DNA from: Methanolapillus ohkumae
GTDB taxonomy: Archaea; Halobacteriota; Methanosarcinia; Methanosarcinales; Methanosarcinaceae
Direction of reading: 5' to 3'
DNA length: 64,000 nucleotides
NCBI RefSeq assembly: GCF_032594355.1
Contig: NZ_CP131061.1
Location: 1,550,001 to 1,614,000, forward strand
Of this stretch, positions 35,366 to 44,210 are shown piece by piece (the stretch's first letter is position 1; the number at the start of each line of letters is the position of its first letter). The notes under the pieces are model-generated. The model was given only the letters and a program-made list of their open reading frames with translations. It made no database searches and was not told where the DNA came from. The translations under genes and the position numbers were made by a program.

Positions 35366-35560
35366 TCAGTATTTGGGAGCACGTCTGACTTTTCGGGTCA
35401 CATAGCCGGCCACTTTGTTGCGGATGACTTTGCTTTCGATGGTGGTGTACTTGGACACGAGCAATTTGTTTTCGTCAAAGTCACCGGTAAAAGCGTCACC
35501 GTATGTGTTTAAAAGTTTAAATGAAATCGTTTTGATATTTGATTGTCTTATGTTTCCCAT
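35366..35560 (-). CDS. rps17e: Ribosomal protein eS17
   Basis: Small-subunit protein found only in archaea and eukaryotes. 64 residues; MGNIRQSNIKTISFKLLNTY, then FDENKLLVSKYTTIESKVIR and NKVAGYVTRKVRR are the family sequence. AAGGAGAT precedes the ATG. Single gene. Confidence 0.95.
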   Translation of the reverse strand: MGNIRQSNIKTISFKLLNTYGDAFTGDFDENKLLVSKYTTIESKVIRNKVAGYVTRKVRRAPKY

Positions 35561-35763
35561 AATATCTCCTTCTGCTAGTGTTTAATTCAAATTTAATATT
35601 ATTTTATTTCTTCTTTTAAGTCGATGAAATGATCAATAAAATGAAAATGTTATCTTTGGATTTACATTTGAATATCTGATAATCTCCGTAGAGGTCATCC
35701 AAATGATTGTCCTTATTTAAATAAATTCCGTTTCAAATCAAAACTCAGAATTCAAACTGAAAT

Positions 35764-36507
35764 TCAAAATTCAAAACTCATCCCATCATATGCCAGCGGA
35801 TAATTTTTGCAATCAATATCGTACGGCTTGTAATAATGACTCAAATGTGTAAAAACCGTATTTTTAGCGCCGATTTTTTTGGCCGTCTCAAATGCGTGAT
35901 CCGAATTCATATGCTTTTTCACATCCATAAATTCGGGAACAATCGCGTCGGCAATAAAAAGATCCGGATTTTGAATGTAATCTAAGCTCTCTTGCGGAAT
36001 ATCTACCTCACAGTCACCGCTGATCACAATTTTATGCTTCCCGTCCGAAATAACAATTCCGGCAGGATGTTTTTCCGGAAAATGCTTGACCTCAAACAAC
36101 GAAAATTCAAGTCCGATAAGCGAAAACGGCTCATAGAATTTCACATAATTTTTAGAAGCCGTCAAGAAAAAATAAATGTTTGTAATGTAGTCGACCGTCT
36201 CTTGAATGCCATAGACGGGAACATTCGACTGAACCCGGTAAAATTCGGCAAATCCGCCGTAGTGGTCATAATGGCCGTGCGTCCAAACAACCGCGTCGAC
36301 ACGTGAAACATTCGAGCGGAGAAGCTGTTCGCGCATGTCGGGACTCGTGTCAATAAGAACATTCCCAAGATCGGTCGAGACCAATATCGAAAAACGGGTG
36401 CGTCGACTCTTACTACCCGGATTTTTCGCATCTGTGCAAGCCGGACAAGAACAATTAATCGTCGGCGTTCCCGGAGCATCCCCGGTTCCAAGAAGTGTAA
36501 TTTTCAT
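35764..36507 (-). CDS. Metallo-beta-lactamase-fold hydrolase, PhnP-like
   Basis: 247 residues. Starts MKITLLGTGDAPGTP and has an early Cys pair (CSCPACTDA), as in PhnP-type phosphodiesterases. THGHYDHYGG is the metal site (HxHxDH variant), with ISGDCE and the late THLSHYY completing it. Likely a cyclic-phosphate phosphodiesterase or related hydrolase; substrate not knowable here. GGTGGC before the ATG. Its gene starts 65 nt after the AAA ATPase stop, so the two may be co-transcribed. Confidence 0.85.
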   Translation of the reverse strand: MKITLLGTGDAPGTPTINCSCPACTDAKNPGSKSRRTRFSILVSTDLGNVLIDTSPDMREQLLRSNVSRVDAVVWTHGHYDHYGGFAEFYRVQSNVPVYGIQETVDYITNIYFFLTASKNYVKFYEPFSLIGLEFSLFEVKHFPEKHPAGIVISDGKHKIVISGDCEVDIPQESLDYIQNPDLFIADAIVPEFMDVKKHMNSDHAFETAKKIGAKNTVFTHLSHYYKPYDIDCKNYPLAYDGMSFEF

Positions 36508-36572
36508 GAAAAAGCCACCCGCTTTTTTAAATTATTTATATTTCTTTTTTCATACTTGTGAATTGAATGAAA

Positions 36573-37877
36573 TCAAATTCTTTCGATGTAAGACGCCGAT
36601 TTTAAGCCGGAGCGCCGGTCAAAGGATTTGATGGCGTTGTCCAAATCCGTCTGGATGAGATTGTACCGGTTTTCCAAAAGTGCCGACAAAACAGCTTCCC
36701 GGACAACCATACGCAAGTCGGAGCCTGTGTATTCTTCCGTTTTTCGGGCAATCGATTCCGTGTCGATTGTTCCTTCAATTTTTTTGAGAATGGAATCCAG
36801 AATCTGGCGTCTCATTTCAAGCGTCGGGCGCTCAAAGTCGACGATTTCGTCAAACCGTCGCCAAACCGCATCATCCAACCTTTTGGTGTGGTTGGTGGCG
36901 GCAATCAGCAAAACCCCATCTTCGACCAAACTGATGTTGTCAATCGCTTTTAAAAGTGTGTTGACGGCTTGTTTGATGGCGGCATGCTCATCGGCGGAAC
37001 TCCGCGACATGGCGATAAAGTCAAATTCATCAATAAACATAATGCATGGATTGAATCTTTTGGAAAGCGCAAACACCCGGTCGATATTTTTGGACGTTTC
37101 GCCCAAATATTGATCGGTGATCATGGACAGATGAACTTCAATAATCGGAACCGCAAACCTTTTGGAAAGCGCGCGCGCGAATGATGTTTTTCCGGTTCCG
37201 GGCGGACCGACGAATAAAACTTTTCCGATATCGTAAAGGCCGATTTGTTTCAAATGTTCTTTGTTTTTAATCGCCATTTCGATTTTTTGAAGCTCATTCT
37301 TTTGCCGCTCGGTTAAAATCAACTCTTCCATCGTCTCCCGAACTTCTTCCGGTGCCTTGATGTATGCTAATTTCAGCCACTCTTTGCCGTTTCCTTTGTC
37401 GTCCTCCAATTCTTCAATAATGGATTGAATCCATTCCCGAGATGCTTCTTTGGGCGGATTTTTGGACGCCGTATCTTCATAATTGACGTTGCTGCGCTTT
37501 AAAATTTCTTGGAAATAATAGGCCAAAACCGGATTTAAATTAATTATTTCCTGTGCCCCCTCTTGTTTTTCAAACCATTGGGCCGCCGCCTCAAGCCCGC
37601 CATCGGTCAGCCGGACGGTGCCCGAATTTTCGTCGATGATGGCATAGCTGAATTTTTTGCCGTTGATTTTTAAAGCCTCTTCCACGTTGTCGATATCGTA
37701 AATCTTTTTGACCACCGCTTTCGTAACCTTAATCGGTTTTTGGATACCGCGGATTTTGCTGTCCCAAAACGAGCGCCGGATTTCGGACGGGATGTCGTTG
37801 GCAAACAAGCGGTCTTGTGTGTTATAAATCTCAGCCGTCAAAAGCAATTCGATGACGCTTAATGATTTTTCAGTCAT
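36573..37877 (-). CDS. AAA+ ATPase, CDC48/proteasome-type single domain
   Basis: 434 residues. The first ~210 are a family-specific helical/winged part (SVIELLLTAEIYNTQDRLFA) with no clear match. The AAA domain has GPPGTGKTSFARALSKRF, CIMFIDEFDFIA (Walker B), IAATNHTKRLDDAVWRRFDE and the arginine-finger region. An E follows FID, so ATP hydrolysis should work. It lacks the PAN coiled coil and OB domain, so it is a separate remodeller. Partner unknown. Confidence 0.87.
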   Translation of the reverse strand: MTEKSLSVIELLLTAEIYNTQDRLFANDIPSEIRRSFWDSKIRGIQKPIKVTKAVVKKIYDIDNVEEALKINGKKFSYAIIDENSGTVRLTDGGLEAAAQWFEKQEGAQEIINLNPVLAYYFQEILKRSNVNYEDTASKNPPKEASREWIQSIIEELEDDKGNGKEWLKLAYIKAPEEVRETMEELILTERQKNELQKIEMAIKNKEHLKQIGLYDIGKVLFVGPPGTGKTSFARALSKRFAVPIIEVHLSMITDQYLGETSKNIDRVFALSKRFNPCIMFIDEFDFIAMSRSSADEHAAIKQAVNTLLKAIDNISLVEDGVLLIAATNHTKRLDDAVWRRFDEIVDFERPTLEMRRQILDSILKKIEGTIDTESIARKTEEYTGSDLRMVVREAVLSALLENRYNLIQTDLDNAIKSFDRRSGLKSASYIERI

Positions 37878-38409
37878 GTTTTTTCCCCGGGTTCTCTTGA
37901 ATTTGGATTCGAATAAAATTGAAAATTTTCAAATTGATTTGAAGTCAATAGAAAAATCAACCTAAAGATTACCGATTTTTTCAAATTCAAAGGTTTTAAA
38001 GTGAATAAAGGATTATTTTTTGAAATAACACGGTATATACTTAAACGTAATAAAATTTTGCTTTCGATTTTGCAGTTTTTCTGTTTTCAAAATAAAAAAA
38101 TCAGTATCAAAAAAAGATCCAAATGATTGTCGAAAAAAATTAAATTCTGACAAAATCATCCATTAGCAATGGAATAATTCATCCATTAGCAATGGAACAA
38201 TTTATTCATTCACTATGTAGAGACAGAAAGATGATTCGGCACATGAATACATGAGCGGTTAAAAAAATATATAAGAACCAAATCTATTCATCCATCAATT
38301 CATCAAAATAATTTTATCCAACATATCAAATTAAAATTCAAATAAAATCAATCCGATCAACTCAATAACTACAAAATCAATAAAAATATCAAAAACAGGA
38401 GCAATCATT
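37878..38409 (+). promoter_or_regulatory. lysA upstream region with two identical palindromes
   Basis: CCATTAGCAATGG occurs at 38160-38172 and 38183-38195, 23 bp apart start to start and inside a longer direct repeat (ATTCATCCATTAGCAATGGA). A TATA-like AAATATATAAG lies at 38268-38278. AGGAGC (38397-38402) is the lysA ribosome site. The twin palindromes look like an operator for a dimeric regulator; whether they act on lysA or on the divergent AAA ATPase gene is not known. Confidence 0.55.
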
Positions 38410-39669
38410 ATGGTGTCAAAAGACCTGCCGTTTAGCCTGGAAAAAATCGAAAAAGTAATTCAAACCTATCCGACTCCGTTTCATATTTATGATGAAAAAG
38501 CAATCCGTGAGAATGCAAAAGATATGTTGCGCGCCTTTTCGGCCGTGAATGGATTTAAAGAGTTTTTCGCCGTCAAAGCGCTTCCCAACCCGTATATTTT
38601 AAAAATTCTCAAAGAAGAAGGATTCGGCGCCGACTGCAGCTCACTTGCGGAACTCCTGCTTGCGGAAGAGGCAGGAATTACCGGCGAAAACATCATGTTC
38701 AGCTCCAACGATACGCCAGCGGATGAATTTATCAAAGCAAAAGAACTGGGCGCTATCATCAATTTAGATGATATCAGCCACATTGAAGTGCTTGAAAAAG
38801 CCGCCGGCCTTCCCGAAATATTGTGTTTCCGGTACAATCCCGGACCTCTCAAAGAAGGAAACGCACTCATTGGAAAGCCGGAAGAAGCAAAATATGGTTT
38901 TACCCGCGAGCAACTCTTTTTGGGCTATTCGATTTTGAAGGAAAAGGGTGTTAAGCGATTTGGCCTTCATACAATGGTTGCGTCTAACGAACTGAATCCT
39001 GATTATTTCGTGGAAACCGCCCGCATTTTATTTGAAGTCATTGTTGAAATTTCAAAGAAAGTCGGCATTGACTTTGAATTTGTAAATCTCGGCGGCGGAA
39101 TCGGAATCCCGTACCGCCCGGAACAAGACCGTGTGCCGTTTGATAAAATCGCCGGCGGCATTCAAAAAGCCTATGAAGAAATCTTGTCCAAAAACGGCTT
39201 AAACCCGAAAGTTTATTTGGAATGTGGCCGCGTCATCACCGGTCCTTACGGCTATCTGGTTACAACCGTCCGCCATCTGAAATCCATTTACAAGGATTAT
39301 GTCGGAACGGATGCCTGCATGGCGAATCTGATGCGCCCCGGAATGTATGGAGCCTACCACCACATCACGGTTCTCGGGAAAGAAAACGCCCCCCGAAATT
39401 TCAAATACGATGTCACCGGATCCTTATGTGAAAACAACGACAAATTCGCGGTTGACCGAATGCTTCCAAAAGTAGAGCGTGGCGATATTCTTGTCATTCA
39501 CGACACCGGCGCTCACGGCTACGCCATGGGCTTTAATTACAACGGAAAACTCCGGTCGGCCGAACTTCTGATGCGGTCCAGTGGAAGCATTGTCCAAATC
39601 CGCCGGGCGGAAACCATTGCCGATTATTTTGCTACGCTGGACTTGAAAGGATTGAATCATTTCAAATAA
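38410..39669 (+). CDS. lysA: Diaminopimelate decarboxylase
   Basis: Last step of lysine synthesis: meso-diaminopimelate to lysine and CO2, PLP-dependent. FFAVKALPNPY holds the PLP lysine (K56). HTMVASNE, GGGIGIPYRP (phosphate loop), YLECGRVITGPYG and GSLCENNDKFA (catalytic Cys) appear in family order. 419 residues, normal. Monocistronic. Lysine is also a precursor of pyrrolysine, which this organism must make for MttB and MtbB. Confidence 0.95.
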   Translation: MVSKDLPFSLEKIEKVIQTYPTPFHIYDEKAIRENAKDMLRAFSAVNGFKEFFAVKALPNPYILKILKEEGFGADCSSLAELLLAEEAGITGENIMFSSNDTPADEFIKAKELGAIINLDDISHIEVLEKAAGLPEILCFRYNPGPLKEGNALIGKPEEAKYGFTREQLFLGYSILKEKGVKRFGLHTMVASNELNPDYFVETARILFEVIVEISKKVGIDFEFVNLGGGIGIPYRPEQDRVPFDKIAGGIQKAYEEILSKNGLNPKVYLECGRVITGPYGYLVTTVRHLKSIYKDYVGTDACMANLMRPGMYGAYHHITVLGKENAPRNFKYDVTGSLCENNDKFAVDRMLPKVERGDILVIHDTGAHGYAMGFNYNGKLRSAELLMRSSGSIVQIRRAETIADYFATLDLKGLNHFK

Positions 39670-39733
39670 GAATCCGTCGCTGTTTTTGTTGAAAAATTTA
39701 AAAGTTGTTGCCGCCGAACACGGCGGCACAACA

Positions 39734-39868
39734 CAAAAACAAAACCAACAAAAACAAAACCAACAAAAACAAAACCAACAAAAACAAAACCAACAAAAAC
39801 AAAACCAACAAAAACAAAACCAACAAAAACAAAACCAACAAAACCAACAAAAACAAAACCAACAAAAA
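39734..39868. repeat. 15-bp tandem repeat CAAAAACAAAACCAA
   Basis: About nine units between lysA and the citrate synthase promoter. Open frames give QKQNQ or NKTNK strings; not called. A TATA-like AAATATATATAAAATT follows at about 39919. Confidence 0.9.
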
Positions 39869-40106
39869 CAAATTAAAAGGTATTACACCTTTTGATTTTT
39901 GTATTTGCGTTCTTTTTTAAAATATATATAAAATTATTCGTATTGTAATATTCTTAGGGATTTGTTTTTATCTGATGGGGAACTTTGCTTATCATTCACT
40001 CTTTTTTCTGAGTATAATAATCAATGAATAAAGATTCCCGGAAAAAAAAATGGCAAGGACAGTGACCTGCCGGGAATTTACGGAAAAAATAAATCCGGAG
40101 GAAATT

Positions 40107-41591
40107 ATGGTTGAAATGAACATTATCGAAGAGGTGGTTGTCGTTGATAAAGACAAAATGGATGTCGAAATCAGCATAGATGCGATGATCATCGATGATA
40201 AAAATTCCGAAAAAACGCAGGAAGAAGCCGAAAAGAAAAAGGCGTTTGAGATGGAAAAATGGTCAGCGCTTTCAATTCGCCACAACCAAATCGATCCGGA
40301 ACTTTTTGTCAAATATAAAGTAAACCGAGGCCTTCGGGATGTGCAGGGAAACGGCGTTTTAACCGGACTGACCGAAATCAGCGAAGTTCTTTCCGGCCGC
40401 GCCAAAGATGGGGAACCGGAAGGACACGGCCGCTTGTTTTACCGCGGAATTGAAATCAATGACTTGGTCGATGGTTTTGTTTCGGAGCGGCGGTTCGGAT
40501 TTGAAGAAGTCACTTATTTGCTTTTATTTGGAGAACTGCCCACTCAAGAAGAGTTGGAAGAATTTAAAAACCGGCTCGGTCAAAACCGGACACTTCCGAT
40601 CAGTTTTGTTCGCGACATCATCATGAAAGCGCCCAGCGACGACATGATGAATACACTTGCCCGCAGCGTTTTAACACTTTATTCTTACGACAAAAACGCA
40701 AACAATACCTCCATCCCAAATGTTCTCCGCCAATGTTTGGAGCTCATTGCTCTTTTTCCACTTTTGGCAGTCTACGGTTATCAAGCCTACACACATTTCC
40801 ATGACGGCAAAAGCCTGTTTATTCACAGTCCGAAACCTGAGCTTTCCACCGCGGAAAATATTCTTCACATTTTACGCCCGAGCAGCGAATACACCTTCTT
40901 AGAAGCACAATTGTTGGACTTGACACTGGTTCTTCATGCCGAACACGGCGGCGGAAACAATTCAACCTTCACCTGCCGGGTGGTCAGCTCATCCGGAACC
41001 GATACATATTCCGCAATCGCGGCCGCATTGGGAAGTTTAAAAGGCCCAAAACACGGTGGCGCCAACATAAAAGTCGTCCAAATGTTTGATGACTTAAAGA
41101 AAAATGTCGGCGACTGGAAAAATGAAGAAGAGGTCGGAAATTATTTGCGTGCGCTTTTGAACAAAGAAGCGTTTGACAAAGCCGGTTTAATTTACGGAAT
41201 CGGCCACGCCGTTTATTCTAAAAATGATCCGCGAGCGGATATTTTCAAAAAATTCGTCCGGGAACTATCCAAAGAAAAAGGTTGCTATGAAGAGTTTTTG
41301 CTGTATGATTTGGTGGAAAAACTTTCCCCAATCATAATCGGTCAAGAAAAACGCATTTATAAAGGCGTTTCCGCAAACATTGACTTTTACAGCGGTTTTG
41401 TGTACAATATGCTGGGGCTTCCCGCGGAACTGTATACCCCGATTTTTGCGATCAGCCGCATTTCCGGATGGAGCGCTCACCGCTTGGAAGAACTCATCAA
41501 TTCCGGAAAAATAATCCGACCGGCCTACAAAGAAGTGTGTGCACGGCGCCCGTATGTGCCCTTGGATCAAAGAACACCACCGGGCGAATGA
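40107..41591 (+). CDS. Citrate synthase (Si-type family)
   Basis: Condenses acetyl-CoA and oxaloacetate. GGAGG 5 nt ahead of ATG 40107 decides this start (494 residues) over an ATG 19 codons upstream. The first ~50 residues are an acidic, Lys/Glu-rich extension (VVVDKDKMDVEISIDAM). Then come the citrate-synthase blocks FYRGIEINDLV, LHAEHGGGNNSTFTCRVVSS, GPKHGGANIKVV, and GIGHAVYSKNDPRADIF with the active-site His. The usual HRVY is HAVY here. The large N-terminal domain resembles enzymes of anaerobic Clostridia. With the dehydrogenase at 7.2 kb it would supply 2-oxoglutarate. Confidence 0.92.
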   Translation: MVEMNIIEEVVVVDKDKMDVEISIDAMIIDDKNSEKTQEEAEKKKAFEMEKWSALSIRHNQIDPELFVKYKVNRGLRDVQGNGVLTGLTEISEVLSGRAKDGEPEGHGRLFYRGIEINDLVDGFVSERRFGFEEVTYLLLFGELPTQEELEEFKNRLGQNRTLPISFVRDIIMKAPSDDMMNTLARSVLTLYSYDKNANNTSIPNVLRQCLELIALFPLLAVYGYQAYTHFHDGKSLFIHSPKPELSTAENILHILRPSSEYTFLEAQLLDLTLVLHAEHGGGNNSTFTCRVVSSSGTDTYSAIAAALGSLKGPKHGGANIKVVQMFDDLKKNVGDWKNEEEVGNYLRALLNKEAFDKAGLIYGIGHAVYSKNDPRADIFKKFVRELSKEKGCYEEFLLYDLVEKLSPIIIGQEKRIYKGVSANIDFYSGFVYNMLGLPAELYTPIFAISRISGWSAHRLEELINSGKIIRPAYKEVCARRPYVPLDQRTPPGE

Positions 41592-41656
41592 TTTAGAAGA
41601 ATAATATTTCATTTTTATTTTTTGGGATCTTATTGATCTGATTTTGTTGTTTTTAC

Positions 41657-41684
41657 GCTGCTGTCGCGCGCACTATTGCGTCGG
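41657..41684 (+). repeat. CGCGCG hairpin element, copy 6 (variant)
   Basis: ACGC-TGCTGTCGCGCGCACTATT-GCGT then CGGTTTTTAA; the core has CACTA for CGTTA. 66 nt after citrate synthase, sense orientation. Confidence 0.65.
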
Positions 41685-42112
41685 TTTTTAATTATGAACC
41701 ACAAATCAGAGAGCGGTTTTTTTTTCAGTTTTTATTTTAAATTGTTTCCATTTTTTAATTCTGTGCAAATTTTAAAAAACTTCGTTTTAAGATATATTTT
41801 TTAAAGTTAATTTTTCATTTCAGCTGGTTGTCATTTTTCATACATCCTTTTTATAATTATTTGTTAATAATTATAAAACGATTATTATTTATAATATTGT
41901 CAAAAATAGTTTCTTGTGGAAATTCGTGATTGATTTGAAAAAAAGAGTCATGAATTCTGCTGAATGAGGTTCATTTTGAATAAAAATAAGCACTCACCAT
42001 TCTGATTATTGTCAAGTAGAAGTTGGCAATAATCACTTGTTTGATGGCGAGTTAATTTTTCAGTGCATACCGAAAATTCACTCCTATTTTGATTTTAAGG
42101 TATATTAAATAA
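41685..42112. other. AT-rich spacer with a 13-bp hairpin
   Basis: No gene seen. At 42003-42035 TGATTATTGTCAA and TTGGCAATAATCA pair (one G-T) around the loop GTAGAAG, about 80 nt ahead of the 58-residue ORF. Confidence 0.5.
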
Positions 42113-42289
42113 ATGTTTGTAATTGCCGATTGGCAAGAAGGAGCTACTAGAAACCTGATCAATAAAACAGCAACTTGTTATGGGGGAGGTGAGTTTGGGA
42201 TTGCACCTTATGCTTACAAATCTAATATAAGAGTAGAACTAGTATGTAATGCAAATGGAGTGGTAACTCCTATTATAACTCCCCAATGA
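42113..42289 (+). CDS. 58-residue ORF, unknown
   Basis: MFVIADWQEGATRNLINKTA … GGGEFGIAPYAYKSN … VCNANGVVTPIITPQ, stop TGA. Not recognised. It has two Cys, no membrane helix, and uses codons (CTA, ATA, AGA) that are scarce in neighbouring genes. A dyad terminator follows directly. No clear ribosome site (TAAGG about 17 nt upstream). It could be the end of a degraded larger gene or a recently acquired short gene. Confidence 0.4.
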   Translation: MFVIADWQEGATRNLINKTATCYGGGEFGIAPYAYKSNIRVELVCNANGVVTPIITPQ

Positions 42290-42299
42290 TTAAGGTATT

Positions 42300-42334
42300 G
42301 AATAATAGATTTCAAATCTATTATTCATTTTTTT
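42300..42334 (+). terminator. Terminator after the 58-residue ORF
   Basis: AATAATAGATTT-C-AAATCTATTATT, perfect 12-bp stem, then CATTTTTTT. It begins 11 nt after the stop codon, which supports transcription of the small ORF. Confidence 0.75.
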
Positions 42335-42349
42335 AATGGATGTGATAAA

Positions 42350-42481
42350 ATGGATCTTACATATGAATCAATTTATTCTCTTGTTGAAGCAGGTTTTATT
42401 TTTTTATTTATTGTTGGCATTATTTCGTTTGCTCTTTATATCCTAATCAAACGGATGATTCAAAAAGAGCGAAAAAAATAG
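42350..42481 (+). CDS. 43-residue single-pass membrane protein, ends UAG-UAA
   Basis: MDLTYESIYSLVEAGFIFLF then IVGIISFALYILIKRMIQ: one membrane helix (about 13-34) and a basic tail RMIQKERKK. The stop is TAG, immediately followed by in-frame TAA. In a pyrrolysine-decoding host this would either stop at UAG or add one Pyl and stop. Function unknown. Together with the preceding ORF it forms a small island between citrate synthase and the HD gene. Confidence 0.45.
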   Translation: MDLTYESIYSLVEAGFIFLFIVGIISFALYILIKRMIQKERKK

Positions 42482-42502
42482 TAATTTTTTTATTTTAATC
42501 AG

Positions 42503-42546
42503 CATTTCATTTTTTTATTCCAAGCAACCCCTCCCGAAAATTCGAA
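42503..42546 (-). repeat. Dispersed 44-bp repeat, copy B
   Basis: The minus strand reads TCGAATTTTCGGGAGGGGTT, then a GGAATAAAAAAATGAAATG block, matching 35064-35107. It lies downstream of the HD gene in the sense direction. Confidence 0.75.
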
Positions 42547-42660
42547 CGTGTGCCGTGTTTCAAATTTCCCGGATTGTCATTTAAGGAAAGATATATTGGT
42601 GAAAATGTAGCAATGCTCAAATGCAAATGATTGCAGCAGTTGTAAAATAATAACAGATTA

Positions 42661-42714
42661 CAGCAGTTACAGTATCAGCAGTTACAGTATCAACAGTTAC
42701 AGTATCAGCAGTTA
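42661..42714. repeat. 15-bp tandem repeat CAGCAGTTACAGTAT
   Basis: Three full units and a partial one, starting at 42661, just downstream of the HD-domain gene. Confidence 0.9.
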
Positions 42715-42761
42715 TTGTGAACAAATATGGCTTTGTTCATGAGAGCTTGAAACATTTGGTT

Positions 42762-43982
42762 TTAATAATCAAGTTCCGTCAGCTTGAATTGCTTGGTTTT
42801 CGGTTTTTTAGAGATACCAAAAAAGTCATAGGCCGCCTTGGAAACAACTTCCAGATGCTCTTTGGGAGAAAAAACACCCATGCGCCAAGCGCCGGCCTGT
42901 GCGGTTTCCATGACTTTGACAAAAGGAGACGCGTCGGAAAGCCTCTTGACCGTCCGGTCCATAATAAGCGCTTTCATTTCGGCCAGTTCCGGTTTTTGCG
43001 GGATGTCCACCATAACATATTCCGGATCGACGCCGGCATTTTCAGCAATCTCTTTTTCAACACGGGGAATGTTTTTCCGGTGTTCAAAGACACCGGTCCC
43101 GACAACTTCCAGTCCATCGTAAAGCGCCCGCTTGTATAAATTCCGGTTGTCAAGGCGTTCGGCAATTTCGCCGGGGAAGCCATCTGCGTTTCGAAGGACG
43201 CACATGAGTCCCAAATCATCCAGCCGGGAAAAATCGGACGGCCGAATCGCACCCGATTCCAGCAATCGTCCGCATGCCCGCGAACACATGGTTTCCGAAA
43301 TCCGGGAAACGTGGTGATAGTAAACGGATGAGTTCATCCAATACCGTGACACCAATAAGGATTCCGCTGCCCGGATCGCGTTGTTGGACAGCACCAATTT
43401 GTCTTCATAATAATTCATGTGGTTTAAAAGCCGCATGTAGTCCACGCTTCCGGAAGAAACACCGGTGTAATGCATATCACGCGCCAGATAATCCATTTTA
43501 TCGACATCGATTTCGCTGCTGAGAATTTGACTTTGTGGCGTGTCGCCGGCGATATGCTTTGCGATTTTGGAGGGCGTAAACCCGAAATCTTTTAAAACGT
43601 CTCCGACTTCGTTTTTAGAGATCAGATGAAACACATCGTCGTGCTTTTTGTGGGTATAATTTTCAATAAGTTTTTCGGTCGCATGCGAAAACGGCCCGTG
43701 TCCGATATCATGAAGAAGGGCAGAGACAACGATTTCATCTAATTTGCTTTCGCCCACGTTTTCATCCAAATTTTGAATTTTTAAAAAGAGAGAAGCAAGA
43801 TGCATCGCACCCATGCTGTGTTCAAAACGGGTGTGATTAGCACCCGGATACACCAAATTGGAAAAGCCGAGCTGTTTAATCCGGCGCAGACGCTGCATTT
43901 GCGGTGTATCGAATAAGCGCTGCTCCAACTCATGAAATTCAATGTAGCCATGAATCGGGTCAAGAATAACGCTTTTTTCCAT
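42762..43982 (-). CDS. HD-domain phosphohydrolase (dGTPase-like)
   Basis: 406 residues. DPIHGYIEFHELEQRLFDTP, then RLRRIKQLGFSNLVYPGANH and TRFEHSMG (His55), LLHDIGHGPFSH (His91-Asp92) and DKMDYLARDMHYTG form the HD metal site of the dNTPase/SAMHD1-like branch. Likely a nucleotide triphosphohydrolase or phosphodiesterase; exact substrate unknown. GGATGTTA before the ATG. Single gene. Confidence 0.9.
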   Translation of the reverse strand: MEKSVILDPIHGYIEFHELEQRLFDTPQMQRLRRIKQLGFSNLVYPGANHTRFEHSMGAMHLASLFLKIQNLDENVGESKLDEIVVSALLHDIGHGPFSHATEKLIENYTHKKHDDVFHLISKNEVGDVLKDFGFTPSKIAKHIAGDTPQSQILSSEIDVDKMDYLARDMHYTGVSSGSVDYMRLLNHMNYYEDKLVLSNNAIRAAESLLVSRYWMNSSVYYHHVSRISETMCSRACGRLLESGAIRPSDFSRLDDLGLMCVLRNADGFPGEIAERLDNRNLYKRALYDGLEVVGTGVFEHRKNIPRVEKEIAENAGVDPEYVMVDIPQKPELAEMKALIMDRTVKRLSDASPFVKVMETAQAGAWRMGVFSPKEHLEVVSKAAYDFFGISKKPKTKQFKLTELDY

Positions 43983-44210
43983 AAAATAACATCCAAATTT
44001 TTAAAACATTAAACAATAATGGGAATGAATAATGAAAATAGATAAGCGATGTATATGAAACGATGTATTTAAAGGTTCATTTTTTGAACCGGATAAATCC
44101 GATTTTTTCGCAATCAATGTCCATATTGTTTACCGGCATGATTTTACGGCAAGTGAACGATAAATTAACTATATATAGGTTTAGAATTTTGAAATAGTCG
44201 GAGATTTCCG

